Positions 48,571 to 60,868 of a DNA stretch of 64,000 nucleotides are shown here, piece by piece (the first letter of the stretch is position 1; each line of letters begins with the position of its first letter). The notes below the pieces were generated by a model. The model was given only the letters and a program-made list of their open reading frames with translations. It ran no database searches and was not told where the DNA came from. A program made the position numbers and the translations under genes. The DNA is from Phocoena phocoena (lineage: Eukaryota > Chordata > Mammalia > Artiodactyla > Phocoenidae), in NCBI RefSeq assembly GCF_963924675.1, contig NC_089220.1:49300639-49364638 (forward strand). The letters are read 5' to 3'.

Positions 48571-49556
48571 GCACAAAAACAGACATATGGATCAATGGAA
48601 CAGAATAGATAACCCAGAAATAAACCCACGCATACAATCAATTAATCTTCAACAAAGGAGACAAGAATATACTATGGGAAAGACACAGTCTCTTCAACAA
48701 GTGGTGTTTGGAAAGTTGGACAGCCGCATGTAAATCAATGCAGTTAGAACACACCCTCTCACCATACAGAAAAATGAACTCAAAATGATTTAAAGGCTTA
48801 AACATAAGACATGACACCATAAAACTCCTAGAAGAGATCAAAGGCAAAATATTCTCTGACATAAACTGTACCAACGTTTTCTTAGGTCAGATCTCTCAAG
48901 GCAATATAAATAAAAACAAAAATAAACAAATGGGACCTAATCAAACTTACAAGCTTTTGCACAACAAAGGAAACCATAAACAAAAGGAAAAGACAGTCGA
49001 CAGAATGAGAGAAAATATTTTCAAATGATGAGACCGACAAGGGATTAATTTCCAAAATATACAAACAATGCATACAACTCAACAGCAAAAAAAAAGCAAA
49101 CAAAGCCAGTAGAAAACTGGGCAAAGACCTAAATAGACATTTCTCCAAAGAAGACATACAAATGGCCAATAGGCACATGAAAACATGCTCAACGTCACTA
49201 ATTATTAGAGAAATACAAATCAAAACTACAATAAGGTTCTACCTTACTCCAGTCAGAATGGCCAGCATTAAAAAGTCTACAGATAACAAATGCTAGAGAA
49301 GGTGTGGAGAAAAGGCAACACTCCTACAATGTTGGTGGGAATATAACTTGGTGAGGCCAGTATGGAGATTCCTCAGAAAACTAAAAATAGAATTAACATA
49401 TGATCCAACAATCCCACTCCTGAACATATATCAAGACAAAATTATAATTTAAAAAGATACATGCACCCCAGTGTTCACAGCAGCGCTATTCACAATACCC
49501 AAGACATGGAAGCAACCTAAATGCCCATCGATAGGTGAATGGATAAAGAAGATATG

Positions 49557-49605
<49 letters not shown>

Positions 49606-49690
49606 CACACATACATAAAAATTATATATAAAAATGGAATATATGAAATATATATATAATTTATATATATAAATTTATATATGTAAAATA
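49557..49690. repeat. (TG)n(TA)n microsatellite and AT palindromic tract
   Basis: About 14 TG units, then about 9 TA units, then ACACACATACATA and roughly 100 bases of TATATAA-type sequence. It lies in L1-A where a GAATATTAC-like segment is repeated. Confidence 0.9.
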
Positions 49691-50159
49691 TATAAAATGG
49701 AATACTACTTCGCCATAAAAAAGAACAAAATAATGCCATTTGCAGCATTACTGGATGCAACTAGAGATCAACATACTAAGTGAAGTCATTAAGAGAAAGA
49801 CAAATACCATATGATATCATTTATATGGGTCACCTAAAATATGACACAAATGAACGTGTCTATAAAACAGAAGCAGACACATGGACATAGAGAACAGACT
49901 TGTGGTTGTCCAGGGGGAGGGGGCTGGGAGAGGGATGGAGTGGGAGGTTGGGGTTAGCAGATGTAAGCTATTATACATAGAATGGATAAACAAGGTCCTA
50001 CTATACAGCACAGACAACTATATTCAATATCATATAATAAACCATAATGGAACAGAATATTTTAAAAAAGAATATATGTGTGTATAACTAAATCACTTTG
50101 TACAACAGAAATTAACACAATATTGTAAATTAATTATACTTCAATTAAAAAAAATAACA

Positions 50160-51748
50160 AAACAGAAGAAGTATAAAAACAACAGAAAACAAGTAACAAA
50201 ATGGCAGTAAGTACATACCTCTCAATAATGACTTTAAATGTCAATGGACTAAATGCTCCAATCAAAAGACATAGGGTGGCTGATTGGATAAAAAAATAAG
50301 TCCCACCTATATGCTGCTTAGAAGAGACTCACATTAGAGCTTAATGACACACACAGATTGAAAGTGAAAGAATAGAAAAAGAAATTTCATGCAAATGGAA
50401 ACGACAAGAAAGCTGGGTAGCAATACTCGTATCAAAGTAGACTTTAAAACAAAGTCTATAACAAAAGACAAAGAAGGACATTACGTCCTGAGAAAGGGAT
50501 CAATATAAGAAGGGGGTATAACATTTATTAACATATATGCACTTAATACAGGAGCACATTAATATATAAAGCAAATATTAACACACATGAAGAGAGAAGT
50601 TGACAATAATAATACAATAGTAGGAGACCTTAACACTCCACTTACATCAATGGACAGATCTTCTAGACGGAAAAATCAGTAAATACTGGCATTAAATGAC
50701 ACATTGGATCAAATGTACTTAACAGATATACACAGGACATTCCACCCCAAAACAACAGAATACATATTCTTTTCAGATGAAAAGGAATGTTCTCCAGGTC
50801 AAATCACATGCTAGGCTACAAAACAAGTCTCAACAAATTTAAAACGATAGAAATTATATCAAGCACTTTTTGCTGACCACAACAGTTATAAAACTAGAAA
50901 TCAATTGCAGAAAGAAAAATGGGAAAAGAAACCTGTGAATGCCAAACAACATGCTACTAAAAAAGAAAAAAAAAAAGGGTCAATGAAGAAATCAAAGGAG
51001 AAAACAGAAAATACCTTTAGACAAATGAAAAGGGAAACACATTCCAAAATCTATGGAATGTGGCAAAAGCAGTTCTAAGAAGGACGTTTGTAACAATACA
51101 GGCCTTCCTCAAGAAACCAGAAAAATCTCAAATAAACAACCTCACCTCCCACCTAAAGGAATTAGAAAAATAACAAAGACCAAAGTCACCAGAAGAAATA
51201 AATAATGAAGATCAGAGATGAAATAAAATAAAGGAAAAAAAACAATTTAAAAGATGAAACCAAGGACTGATTTTTGAAAAGATAAAAACAATAGATCAAC
51301 CTTTAGGTTCACCAAGAAGAAAAGATAAAGAACCCAAATAAACAAAATAAGAAATGAAAGAGGAGAAACAACAAAAAATACCACAGAGATTAAAAAAAAT
51401 CATAAGAGAATACCATGAACAGTTATGTGCCAACAAATTCTAACAACCTAGAAGAAGTGAACAATTTCTGGAAACATACAACTTTCCAACAGTGAATCAA
51501 GAAGAAATACACAATTTGAACAGACCGATCACTAGTAGTAAAACTGAGTTTGTAATTAAAAAAATAAAAACCTCCCAGGAAACAAAAGTCCAAGACTGGA
51601 GAGCTTCACAGGGAAATTCTACCAAACATAAATTAGAACAAATACTTAGCCTTCTCAAACTATTCCAAAAACATTGAAGAGAACAAAACACTCCCAAATT
51701 CATTCTATGAGGCCACCAGTACCCTGATACCAAAACCAGACAAAGATA

Positions 51749-51787
<39 letters not shown>

Positions 51788-52907
51788 GAAAAAAAAGAAA
51801 GAAAGAAAAGAGAACAAAAGAAAATGACAGGCCAGTATCTTTGATGAATATAGATGCAAAAAGCCTCAACAAAAAATTAGCAAACTGAATCCAACAATAT
51901 ATGAAAAGGATCATACACCATGATAAAATTAGATTTATTCCAGGAGCTACAGGATGGTTCAATATTTGCAAATCAATCCAAGTGATACAGTACATTAACA
52001 AAAGTAAGGACTAAAATACAATCACATGATTATCTCAATAGATGCAGAAAAAGTACTTAACAATATTCAACATCGATTCATTATAAAACTCACCAAAGTG
52101 GGTAAAGAGGAAACATATCTCAACATAATAAAGGTCATTTATGATAAATCCACAGCTAACATCATACTCAACAGTGAAAAGCTGAAAGCATTTCCTCTAA
52201 ATTCAGAAACAGGATAAGGATGCCAACTCTACTTAACAGAGTATTGGAGTATTGGAAGTCCTAGCCACAGCAATCAGATAAGAGAAAATAGATAAATAAA
52301 AGGCATCTAAATTGGAAGGGAAGAAGTAAAACTGTCACTATTTGCAGATGATATACTTCCCACAGAAAACCTTAAAATCTCCATCAAAAAACTATTCCAA
52401 ATAATAACTGAATTCAGCAAAGTTGCAGGATACAAGATTAATCTACAGATACCTGTTATTTTTCTATACACAAATAATGAACTATCAGAAAGAGAAAGTT
52501 TAAAAATATTCCATTTAAAATTGCATCAAAAGAATAAAATACCTAAGAATAAACTTAACCAAAGAGGTAAAAGACCCATACTCAGAAAATTATAAAACAC
52601 TCACAAAGGAAATTGAAGATGATACAAAGAAATGGAAAGATACCCTGTGCTCTTAGATTGGAAGAATTAATGTTGTTAAAATTACCATACTACCCAAAGT
52701 CATCTATAGATATAATGCAATCCTTATCAAAATATAACATTTTCACAGAACTAGAACAGTTATTTTGATCAAATAATCCTAGATTTATATGGTACAACAA
52801 GAGACCCAGAATTGCTAAAACAATCGTGAGAAAAAAGAACATAGCTGGAGATATCACTCTCCCAGACCTCAGACTATACTGCAAAGCTACAGTAATCAAA
52901 AGAGCAT
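50160..52907 (+). mobile_element. Old L1 ('L1-B'), ORF2 from its N-terminus
   Basis: ORF2 starts at about 50200 with the endonuclease opening ('ctttaaatgtcaatggacta', LNVNGLNAPIKRH-like). It runs through the reverse transcriptase ('tttgcagatgatatact' near 52341) to 'gcatgg' at 52905, where L1-C is inserted. Many stops and frameshifts, and a (CA)n array at 51751-51784. It continues at about 57050 after the insertion. Confidence 0.8.
51751..51784. repeat. (CA)17 microsatellite in L1
   Basis: A perfect CA run followed by an A/G-rich tract inside L1-B. Confidence 0.9.
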
Positions 52908-53798
52908 GGAAATAAGGAAACACAAGCTTTAAATGACACATTAAACAAGATGAACATAATTGATATTTATACGACATTCCATCGAAAAACAATAGAATAC
53001 ACTTTATTCTCAAGTGCTCATGGAACATTCTCCAGGATAGATCACATCCTAGGTCACAAACCAAGCCTTGGTAAATTTAAGAAAATTGAAATCGTATCAA
53101 GTATCTTTTCCGACCACAACGCTATGAGACTAGATATCAATTACGGGGGAAAATATGTAAAAAATACAAACACATGGAGGTTAGACAATACACTACTAAA
53201 GAACCGAGAGATCACTGAAGAAATCAAAAAATATCAAGAAACAAATGACAATGGGGACACGATGACCCAAAACCTATGGGATGCAGCAAAAGCAGTTCTA
53301 AGAGGGAAGTTTAAAGCAAAGAATTCTACCTCAAGGAACAAGAAACATCTCGAATAAACAACCTAAACTTACACCTAAAGCAATTTGAGAAAGAAGACCA
53401 AAAAACCCGAAAGTTAACAGAAGGAAAGAAATCATAAAGATCAGATGAGAAATAAATGAAAAAGAAATGAAGGAAATGATAGCAAAGATCAATAAAACTA
53501 AAAGCTGGTTCTTTGAGAAGATAAACAAAATAGATAAACCATTAGCCAGACTCATAAAGAAAGAAAGGGAGATACTCAAATCAGTAGATTAGATATGAAA
53601 AAGGAGAAGTAACAACTGATACTGCAGAAATACAAAGGATCCTGAAAGATTACTACAAGCAACTATATGGCAATAAAATGGACAATGTGGAAGAAATGGA
53701 CAAATTCTTAGAAAAGCACACCCTTCTGAGACTGAACCAGGAAGAAATAAAAAATATAAACACACCAATCACAAGCACTGAAATTGAAACTGTGATTA

Positions 53799-53995
53799 AA
53801 AATCTTCCAACAGGGCTTCCGTGGTGGCACAGTGGTTGAGAGTCTGCCTGCCGGACAAGGGTTCATGCCCCGGTCTGGGAAGATCCCACGTGCTGTGGAG
53901 CGCTGGGCCCATGAGCCATGGCTACTGAGCCTGCGCGTCTGAACCCTGTACTCCGCAACGGGAGAGACCATAGCAGTGAGGGACCTGTGTACCAC

Positions 53996-54028
<33 letters not shown>

Positions 54029-54034
54029 CCAACA
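53799..54034 (+). mobile_element. CHR-1 SINE, sense, in L1-C
   Basis: SINE body at 53814 with a poly(A) of about 30 bases. Perfect duplication AAAATCTTCCAACA ends at 53813 and recurs at 54021-54034. The corresponding site in copy 1 (near 44863-44876) is empty. The head is slightly mutated and about 14 bases are missing in the middle of the body. Confidence 0.95.
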
Positions 54035-54958
54035 AACAAAAGTCTAGGACCAGATGGCTTCACAGCAAATTCTATCCAACATTTAGAGAAAAGCTAATAC
54101 CTATCCTTCTCAAACTCTTCCAAAATATATCTGAGGGAGGAACACTCCCAAACTCATTCTATGAGGCCACCATCACGCTGACCCAAAACCAAACAAAGAT
54201 GTCACAGAGAAAGAAAACTACAGGCCAATATCACTGATGAACATAGATGCAAAAATCCTCAACAAAATACTAGAAAACAGAATCCAAAAGCACATTAAAA
54301 GGATCATACACCATGATCAAATGCGGTTTATCTCAGGAATGCAAGGATTCTTCAATATATGCAAATCAATCAATGTGATACATCATATTAACAAATTGAA
54401 GGATAAAAACCGTATGATCACCTCTACAGATGCAGAAAAAGCTTTTGACAAAATTTAACACGCATTTATGATAAAAATCCTCCAGAAAGTAGGCAAAGAA
54501 GGAACTTATCTCAACATAATAAAGGCCATATATGACAAACCCACAGCCAACATCGTTATAAATGGTGAAAACTGAAACCATTTCCTCTAAGATCAGAAAC
54601 AAAACAAGGCTTCCCACTCTCACCACTATTATTTAACATAGTAGTGGAAATTTTAGCCACAGCAATCTGAGAAGACAAAGAAATAAAAGGAATCCGAATC
54701 AGAGAAGAAGTAAAGCTGTCACTGTTTGCAGATGACATGATACTATACGTAGAGAATGCTAAAGATGCCACCAGAAAACTACTAAGGCTAATCAATAAAT
54801 TTGGTAAAGTTTTAGAATACAAAATTAATGCACAGAAATCTCTTGCATTCCTATACACTAATGATGAAAAAACTGAAAGAGAAATTAAGGAAACACTCCC
54901 ATTTACCACTGCAACAAAAAGAATAAAATACCTAGGAATAAGCCTACCTAAGGAGACA

Positions 54959-55186
54959 AAAAACCTGTATGCAGGGCTTCCCTGGTGGCACAGTGGTTCA
55001 GAGTCTGCCTGCCGATGCCGGGGACGCGGGTTCGTGCCCCGGTCCGGGAGGATCCCACATGCCGTGGAGTGGCTGGGCCCGTGAGCCATGGCCACTGAGC
55101 CTATGCTCCGCAACGGGAGAGGCCACAACAGTGAGAAGCCTGCGTACCGCAAAAAAAAAAAAAAAAAAAAAAAAACCTGTATGCAG
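54959..55186 (+). mobile_element. CHR-1 SINE, sense, in L1-C
   Basis: SINE with a poly(A) of about 25 bases. Duplication AAAACCTGTATGCAG lies at both ends, the second copy ending at 55186. The equivalent site in copy 1 (near 45810) is empty. A stretch of the GCGTCCGGAGCC region is deleted relative to other copies. Confidence 0.95.
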
Positions 55187-57049
55187 AAAACTCTAAGACA
55201 CTGATGAAAGAAATTAAACATGATACAAACAGATGGAGAGATATACCATGTTCTTGGGGTGAAGGAATCTACATTGTGAAAATGACTATACTACCCAAAG
55301 CAATCTACAGATTCAATGCAATCCCTATCAAACTACCACTGGCATTTTTCACAGAACTAGAACAAAAAATTGCACAATTTGTATGGAAACACAAAAGACT
55401 CTGAATAGCCAAAGCAATCTTGAGAAAGAAAAACAGAGCTGCAGGAATCAGGCTCCTGGAATTCAGAATATACTACAAAGCTACAGTAATCAAGACAGTA
55501 TGGTACTGGCACAAAAACAGAAATATGGATCAATGGAACAGGATAGAAAGCCCAGAGATAAACCCACGCACATAGGGTCACCTTATTTTTGATAAAGGAG
55601 GCAAGAATATACAATGGAGAAAAGAAAGCCTCTTCAATAAGTGGTGCTGGGAAAACTGGACAGCTACATGTAAAAGAATGAAATTAGAACACTCCTTAAC
55701 ACCATACACAAAATATAAACTCAAAATGGATTAAAGACCTAAATGTAAGGCCAGACACTATCAGACTCTTAGAGGAAAACATAGGCAGAACACTGTATGA
55801 CATAAATCACAGCAAGATCCTTTTTGACCGACCTCCTAGACAAATGGAAATAAAAACAGAAAAAAACAAATAGGACCTAATGAAACTTCAAAGCTTTTGC
55901 ACAGCAAAGGAAAACATAAACAAGACGAAAAGACAACCCTCAGAATGGGAGAAAATATTTGCAAATGAAGCAACTGACAAAGGATTAATCTCCAAAATAT
56001 ACAAGCAGTTCATGCAGCTCAATATCAAAAAAATAAACAACCTAATCTGAAAATGGGCAGAAGACCTAAACAGACATTTCTCCAAAGAAGATATACAGAT
56101 TGCCAACAAACGCATGAAAGGATGCTCAATATCACTAATCATTAGAGAAATGCAAATCAAAATTACAATGAGGTATCACTCACACCGTTCATAATGGCCA
56201 TCATCAAAAAATCTACAAACAATAAATGCTGGAGAGGGTGTGGAGAAAAGCGAACCCTCTGGCACTGTTGGTGGGAATGTAAATTGATACAGCCACTATG
56301 GAGAACAGTGTGGAGGTTCCTTAAAAAACTAAAAATAGAACTGCCATACGATCTAGCAATCCCACTACTGGGCATATACCCTGAGAAAACCATAATTCAA
56401 AAAGAGTCATGTACCACAATGTTCACTGTAGCTCTATTTAGAATAGCCAGGACATGGAAGCAACCTAAGTGTCCACTGACAGATGAATGAATAAAGAAGA
56501 TGTGACACATATACACAATGGAATATTACCCATAAAAAGAAACGAAATTGAGTTATTTGTAGTGAGGTGGATGGACCTAGAGTTTGTCATACAGAGTGAA
56601 GTAAGTCAGAAAGAGAAAAACTAATACTGTATGCTAACACATATATATGGATTCTAAAAAACAAAAAGGTTCTGAAGAACCTAGGGGCAGGACAGGAATA
56701 AACACGCAGACATAGAGAATGGACTTGAGGACATGTGGAGGGGGAAGTGTAAGCTACAACGAAGTGAGAGAGTGGCATGGACATATATACACTATCAAAT
56801 GTAAAATAGATAGCTAGTGGGAAGCAGCTGCATAACACAGGGAAATCAGCTTGGTGCTTTGTGACCACCTAGAGGGGTGGGATAGGGAGTGTGGGAGGGA
56901 GATGCAAGAGGGAGGGGATATGGGGATATATGTGTATGTATAGGTGATTCACTTTGTTATACAGCAGAAACTAACACCACATTATAAAACAATTATACTC
57001 CAATAAAGATGTTAAAAAAATAAGTAAATAAATAAAAAAATTTAAAAAA

Positions 57050-58110
57050 ATCAAAACAAATGGGACCTAATTAAACTTATAAGCTTTTGCACTGAAAAGG
57101 AAACCAACAAAACAAAAAGACAACCCACAGAATGGTAGAAAAAATTTGCAAACAATGTAACCAACAAGGGCTTAATATCCAAAATATATAAACAGCTCAT
57201 ATAGCTCAATATCAAAACAACAAACAACCCAATCAAAAAATGCGCAGAAGGGCTTCCCTGGTGGCACAGTGGTTAAGAATCTGCCTGCCAATGCAGGGGA
57301 GACAGGTTTGAGCCCTGGTCCAGGAAGATCCCACATGCCACAGAGCAACTAAACCTGTGCGCCACAACTACTGAGCCTGCGTTCTAGAGCCCGCGAGCCA
57401 CAACTACTGAGCCCGTGTACCTAGAGAGCATGCTCTGCAACAAGAGAAGCCACTGCAATGAGAAGCCCATGCACCTCAACGAAGAGTAGCCCCTACTCGC
57501 TGCACCTAGAGAAAGCCCACGTGCAACAACAAAGACCCAATGCAGCCAAAGATAAATAAAATAAATAAAATTTTTAAAGAAATTATAAGAAAAAATGGGC
57601 AGAAGAACCAAATAAACATTTCTCCAAAGGAGACACACAGATAGATAACAGGCACATGAAAACATACTAAACATGGCTAATTACCAGAGAAATGCAAAAC
57701 TACAGTGAGGTATCACATCATAGCTGTCAGAATGGATATGGTCAAAAAGACCACAAAAAACTCCTAGGTATATTTCCAGAAAAAAGGAAAACACTTATTT
57801 GAAAAGATAAATGCACCCCAGTGTTCACAGCAACAGTATTTACAATAGCCAAGATACGGAAGTAACCCAAGTATCCATCAACAGATGAATGGATAAAGAC
57901 TTGGTGTGTATGTGTATGTGGGGGATTAAGAGATACAAACTAATATGTATAAAATAGATAAGCAACAAGGGTATATTGTACAGCACAGTGAATTATAGCC
58001 ATTATTTTGTAATAACTTATAATGGAGTATAATCTATGAAAATACTGAATCATTATGCTGCATACCTGAAACTAATATAACACTGTAAATCAGCTATACT
58101 TTAAACACAC
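57050..58110 (+). mobile_element. Old L1-B continuation to 3' end
   Basis: It resumes at 'caaatgggacctaattaaac' (late ORF2), is interrupted by a long CHR (57250-57579), and ends in an L1 3' UTR-like tail with ACACACACACAC at 58107-58119. It has internal deletions. Confidence 0.7.
57236..57604 (+). mobile_element. Long-form CHR SINE, sense
   Basis: GGGCTTCCCTGGTGGCACAG head. The long body has 'gaagagtagcccctactcgc' and an A-rich AAATAAAATAAATAAAA tail. It is flanked by AAAAATGCGCAGAAG and AAAAATGGGCAGAAG. Confidence 0.9.
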
Positions 58111-58188
58111 ACACACACAATGAGGTATCACCTTAAACCTATCAGTATGGCTATGGTGAAAAAGACCACAAATAAGGATGAAGATGTG

Positions 58189-59321
58189 GAGAAAAGTGTA
58201 CTGTTTTCATTTTTTGTTTTTTTGGTTTGTTTGTTTGTATTTTTATACTGCAGGTTCTTATTAGTCATCAATTTTATACACATCAATGTATACATTTCAA
58301 TTCCAATCATCCAATTCAGCACACCACCATCCCCACCCCACCACGGTTTTCCCCCCTTGGTGTCCATACGTTTGTTCTCTACATCTGTGTCTCAACTTCT
58401 GCCCTGCAAACTGGTTTATCTGTACCATTTTTCTAGGTTCCACATACATGCATTAATATACGATATTTGTTTTTCTCTTTCTGACTTACTTCTCTCTGTA
58501 TGACAGTCTCTAGATCCATCCATGTCTCAACAAATGACTCAATTTCGTTCCTTTTTATGGCTGAGTAATATTCCATTGTATATATGTACCACATCTTCTT
58601 TATCCATTCGTCTGTTGATGGGCATTTAGGTTGCTTCCATTACCTGGCTATTGTAAATATTGCTGCAATGAACATTGGGGTGCATGTGTCTTTTTTTTTT
58701 TTTTTTTTTTTGCAGTACACAGGCCTCTCACTGCTGCAGCCTCTCCCGCTGTGGAGCACAGGCTCCGGACGTGCAGGCCCAGCGGCCACGGCTCACGGGC
58801 CCAGCCGCTCCGCAGCACATGGGATCCTCCCGGACTGGGGCACGAACACATGTCCCCTGCATTGGCAGGCGGACTCTCAACCACTGCACCACCCGGGAAG
58901 CCTGCATGTGTCTTTTTGAATTATGGTTTTCTCTGGGTATATGCCCAGTAGTGGGATTGCTGGATCATATGGTAATTTTATTTTTAGTTTTATAAGGAAC
59001 CTCCATACTGTTCTCCATAGTGGCTGTATCAATTTACATTCCCACCAACAGTGCCAGAGGGTTCCCTTTTCTCCACACCCTCTCCAGCATTTGTTGTTTG
59101 TAGATTTTCGGATGATGGCCATTCTGAACAGTGTGAGGTGGCACCTTATTGTAGTTTTGATTTGCATTTCTCTAATAATTAGTGATGTTGAGCAGCTTTT
59201 CATGTGCTTCTTGTCCATCTGTATGTCTTCTTTGGGGAAATGTCTACTTAGGTCTTCTGCCCCTTTTTGGATTGGGTTGTTTGTTTCTTTAATATTGAGC
59301 TGCATGAGGAAAGTGTACTCT
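58189..59321 (-). mobile_element. 5'-truncated antisense L1 ('L1-E') with TSD
   Basis: The 3' end is at the left (T-rich run 58205-58240) and ORF2 C-terminus to the right. Minus-strand translation at 58877-59305 shows [20 protein letters not shown]. The near-perfect duplication GAAAAGTGTACT / GGAAAGTGTACT lies at the two ends. It carries its own CHR SINE insertion at 58681-58917. Confidence 0.9.
58681..58917 (-). mobile_element. CHR-1 SINE, antisense, in L1-E
   Basis: Antisense CHR-1 with a poly(T) of about 22 bases. Perfect 15-bp duplication TGCATGTGTCTTTTT at 58681-58695 and 58903-58917. This is the third level of nesting at this spot. Confidence 0.95.
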
Positions 59322-59874
59322 TGTACACAGTTGGTGGGAATGTAAATGGGTGCAGTGACTATGGAAAACAGTACAGAGGTTTCTCAAAAAACTAAAACTA
59401 CCATATGATCCAGCAATTCTATTTCTGGGTATATATCCAAAGAAAACAGAAACATTAACTGGAAAAGACACATGCACCCCAATATTCACAACAGCATTAT
59501 TTATAATAGCCAAGCTACAGAAGCAACATAAGTGTCCATCAATGGGATAAAATGTCCATAAATGGATAAGGATGTGGGAGATACACACACAACACACACA
59601 CACACACACACAAACACACCTACAATGGAACACTAATCAGCCATAAAAAAGAATGAATGAAATTTTGTCATTTGTAACCACATGGATGGAACTTCAGGGT
59701 ATTATTCTCAGTGAAATAAGTCAGATAGAGAAAGCCAAATACTGTAATGTTACCACCTATATGTGGAATCTAAAATATAAAACAAAGGAATGAGTTTAAC
59801 AAATAAGAAACATACAGTGAACTAGTAGTTACCAGTGGGGCAAGAGAAGGGAGGAGGGGGCAAGATAGGGCATT

Positions 59875-60117
59875 AAGATGTATGAACTCCAGGGCTTCCC
59901 TGGTGGTGCAGTGGTTGAGAGTCCGCCTGCCAATGCAATGGACACGGGTTTGTGCCCCAGTCTGGGAAGATCCCACATGCCACGGAGCAGCTGGGCCCAT
60001 GAGCCATGGTCGCTGAGCCTGCGTGTCCGGAGCCTGTGCTCCACAACAGGAGAGGCCACAACAGTGAAAGGGCCGCATACCACAAAAAAAAAAAAAAAAA
60101 AAAGATGTATGAACTCC
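59875..60117 (+). mobile_element. CHR-1 SINE, sense
   Basis: SINE body from 59891 with a poly(A) near 60084-60101. Perfect 16-bp duplication AAGATGTATGAACTCC at 59875-59890 and 60102-60117. Confidence 0.95.
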
Positions 60118-60307
60118 TATGTATAAAAATAAATAAGCTACAGGGATATGTTGTACAGCACACAGAATATATCCAATATTTTATATTAACTTTAAATGAT
60201 ATATTAACTTTAAATGGATTATACTCTATAAAAAACATTGAGTCACTATGTTGTAAAACTGAAACTAACATTGTAAATCAAGTATACTTCAGTAAAAATT
60301 TTTTTAA

Positions 60308-60855
60308 AAGGACATGTGGTACATATACACAATGGAATATTATTCAGCCATAAAGAAGGAAACCCTGCCATTTTTGACAACATGAATGAGCCTTGTGGGC
60401 CTTATACCTTGTGAAATAATTTCAGACAGAGAAAGACAAATACTGTATGATCTTACTTATATGTAGAAAAAACTGAACTCATGAAAACAGAGAATAGATT
60501 GGAGCTTGACAAAGGTTGGGTAGGCATGGGATGTGTGGAGGAAATTGGTGAAAGTGGTCAAAGGGTATAAACTTCCAGTTATAAGATAAATACCTTCTGG
60601 GTATGTAATGTACAGCACAGCAACTATAGTTAACAATACTGTATTGTATATTTGAAAGTTGCTAAGAGAGTAGGTCTTAAAAGTTCTCACCACACACATA
60701 CAAAAATTGTACCTATGTGAGGTAATGGATGTGGTAACCTTATTGTGGTAATCATTTTGCAATATATACATGTAACCTATCATCACATTGTACACCTTAA
60801 CTTACAGTGTTATATTATATATCTTGTTTATATCTCAATAAAGCTGAAAAAAAGA
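60308..60855 (+). mobile_element. Additional L1 3' end fragment
   Basis: 'gtacatatacacaatggaata' and 'cagccataaagaaggaaacc' mark the ORF2 end and 3' UTR of another L1. It ends at 'ctcaataaagctgaaaaaaa'. Confidence 0.7.
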
Positions 60856-60868
60856 ATGATAGGAAAAC

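Larger units (their letters stand above)
47669..50158 (+). mobile_element. Old L1-A, continuation to 3' end
   Basis: It resumes at 'tcacaccccaaagaataaaat' (late reverse transcriptase) and runs through 'tggaagcaacctaaatgcccatc' to the 3' UTR, ending in an A-rich tail at 50145-50157. It is interrupted by a long CHR (47991-48324) and a CHR-2 (48409-48545). A TG/TA microsatellite lies at 49557-49610. It is heavily mutated. Confidence 0.75.
52950..56500 (+). pseudogene. L1-C ORF2 relic
   Basis: Endonuclease end, reverse transcriptase and C-terminal region remain recognisable. The catalytic motif FADD starts at about 54725. Frameshifts (for example near 53340 and 54060), the TAG at 55871-55873 and two SINE insertions break it. 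The TAG lies at exactly the same site as TAG 46504 in copy 1. No active product is possible. Confidence 0.88.
52908..57050 (+). mobile_element. 5'-truncated L1 ('L1-C'), copy 2 of the chimeric block, carrying two CHR SINEs
   Basis: It begins at the shared junction ('aaataaggaaacacaagctt') in the endonuclease region and ends after the 3' UTR at the A-rich tract 57013-57050. With the 285 bases before it (52623-52907) it parallels 43672-47668. By eye the first kilobase is about 95% alike; the 3' UTR is less alike. Two CHR-1 copies (53814, 54975) are absent from copy 1. It sits inside L1-B. Confidence 0.8.
58120..60300 (+). mobile_element. L1 3' portion ('L1-D') split by an antisense L1
   Basis: 58120-58202 ('aatgaggtatcaccttaaacc') continues at 59310 ('ggaaagtgtactcttgtaca') and runs to the L1 3' end near 60300. 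A CHR SINE interrupts it at 59891-60101. It also has a CA-rich run at 59585-59620. Confidence 0.75.

Noticed and set aside
42222..60855. Regularly recurring similar segments, considered as a tandem gene array or CRISPR-like structure
   Set aside because: The recurring units are L1 ORF2/3' UTR pieces and CHR SINEs with poly(A) tails and target duplications. There are no short direct repeats with unique spacers.
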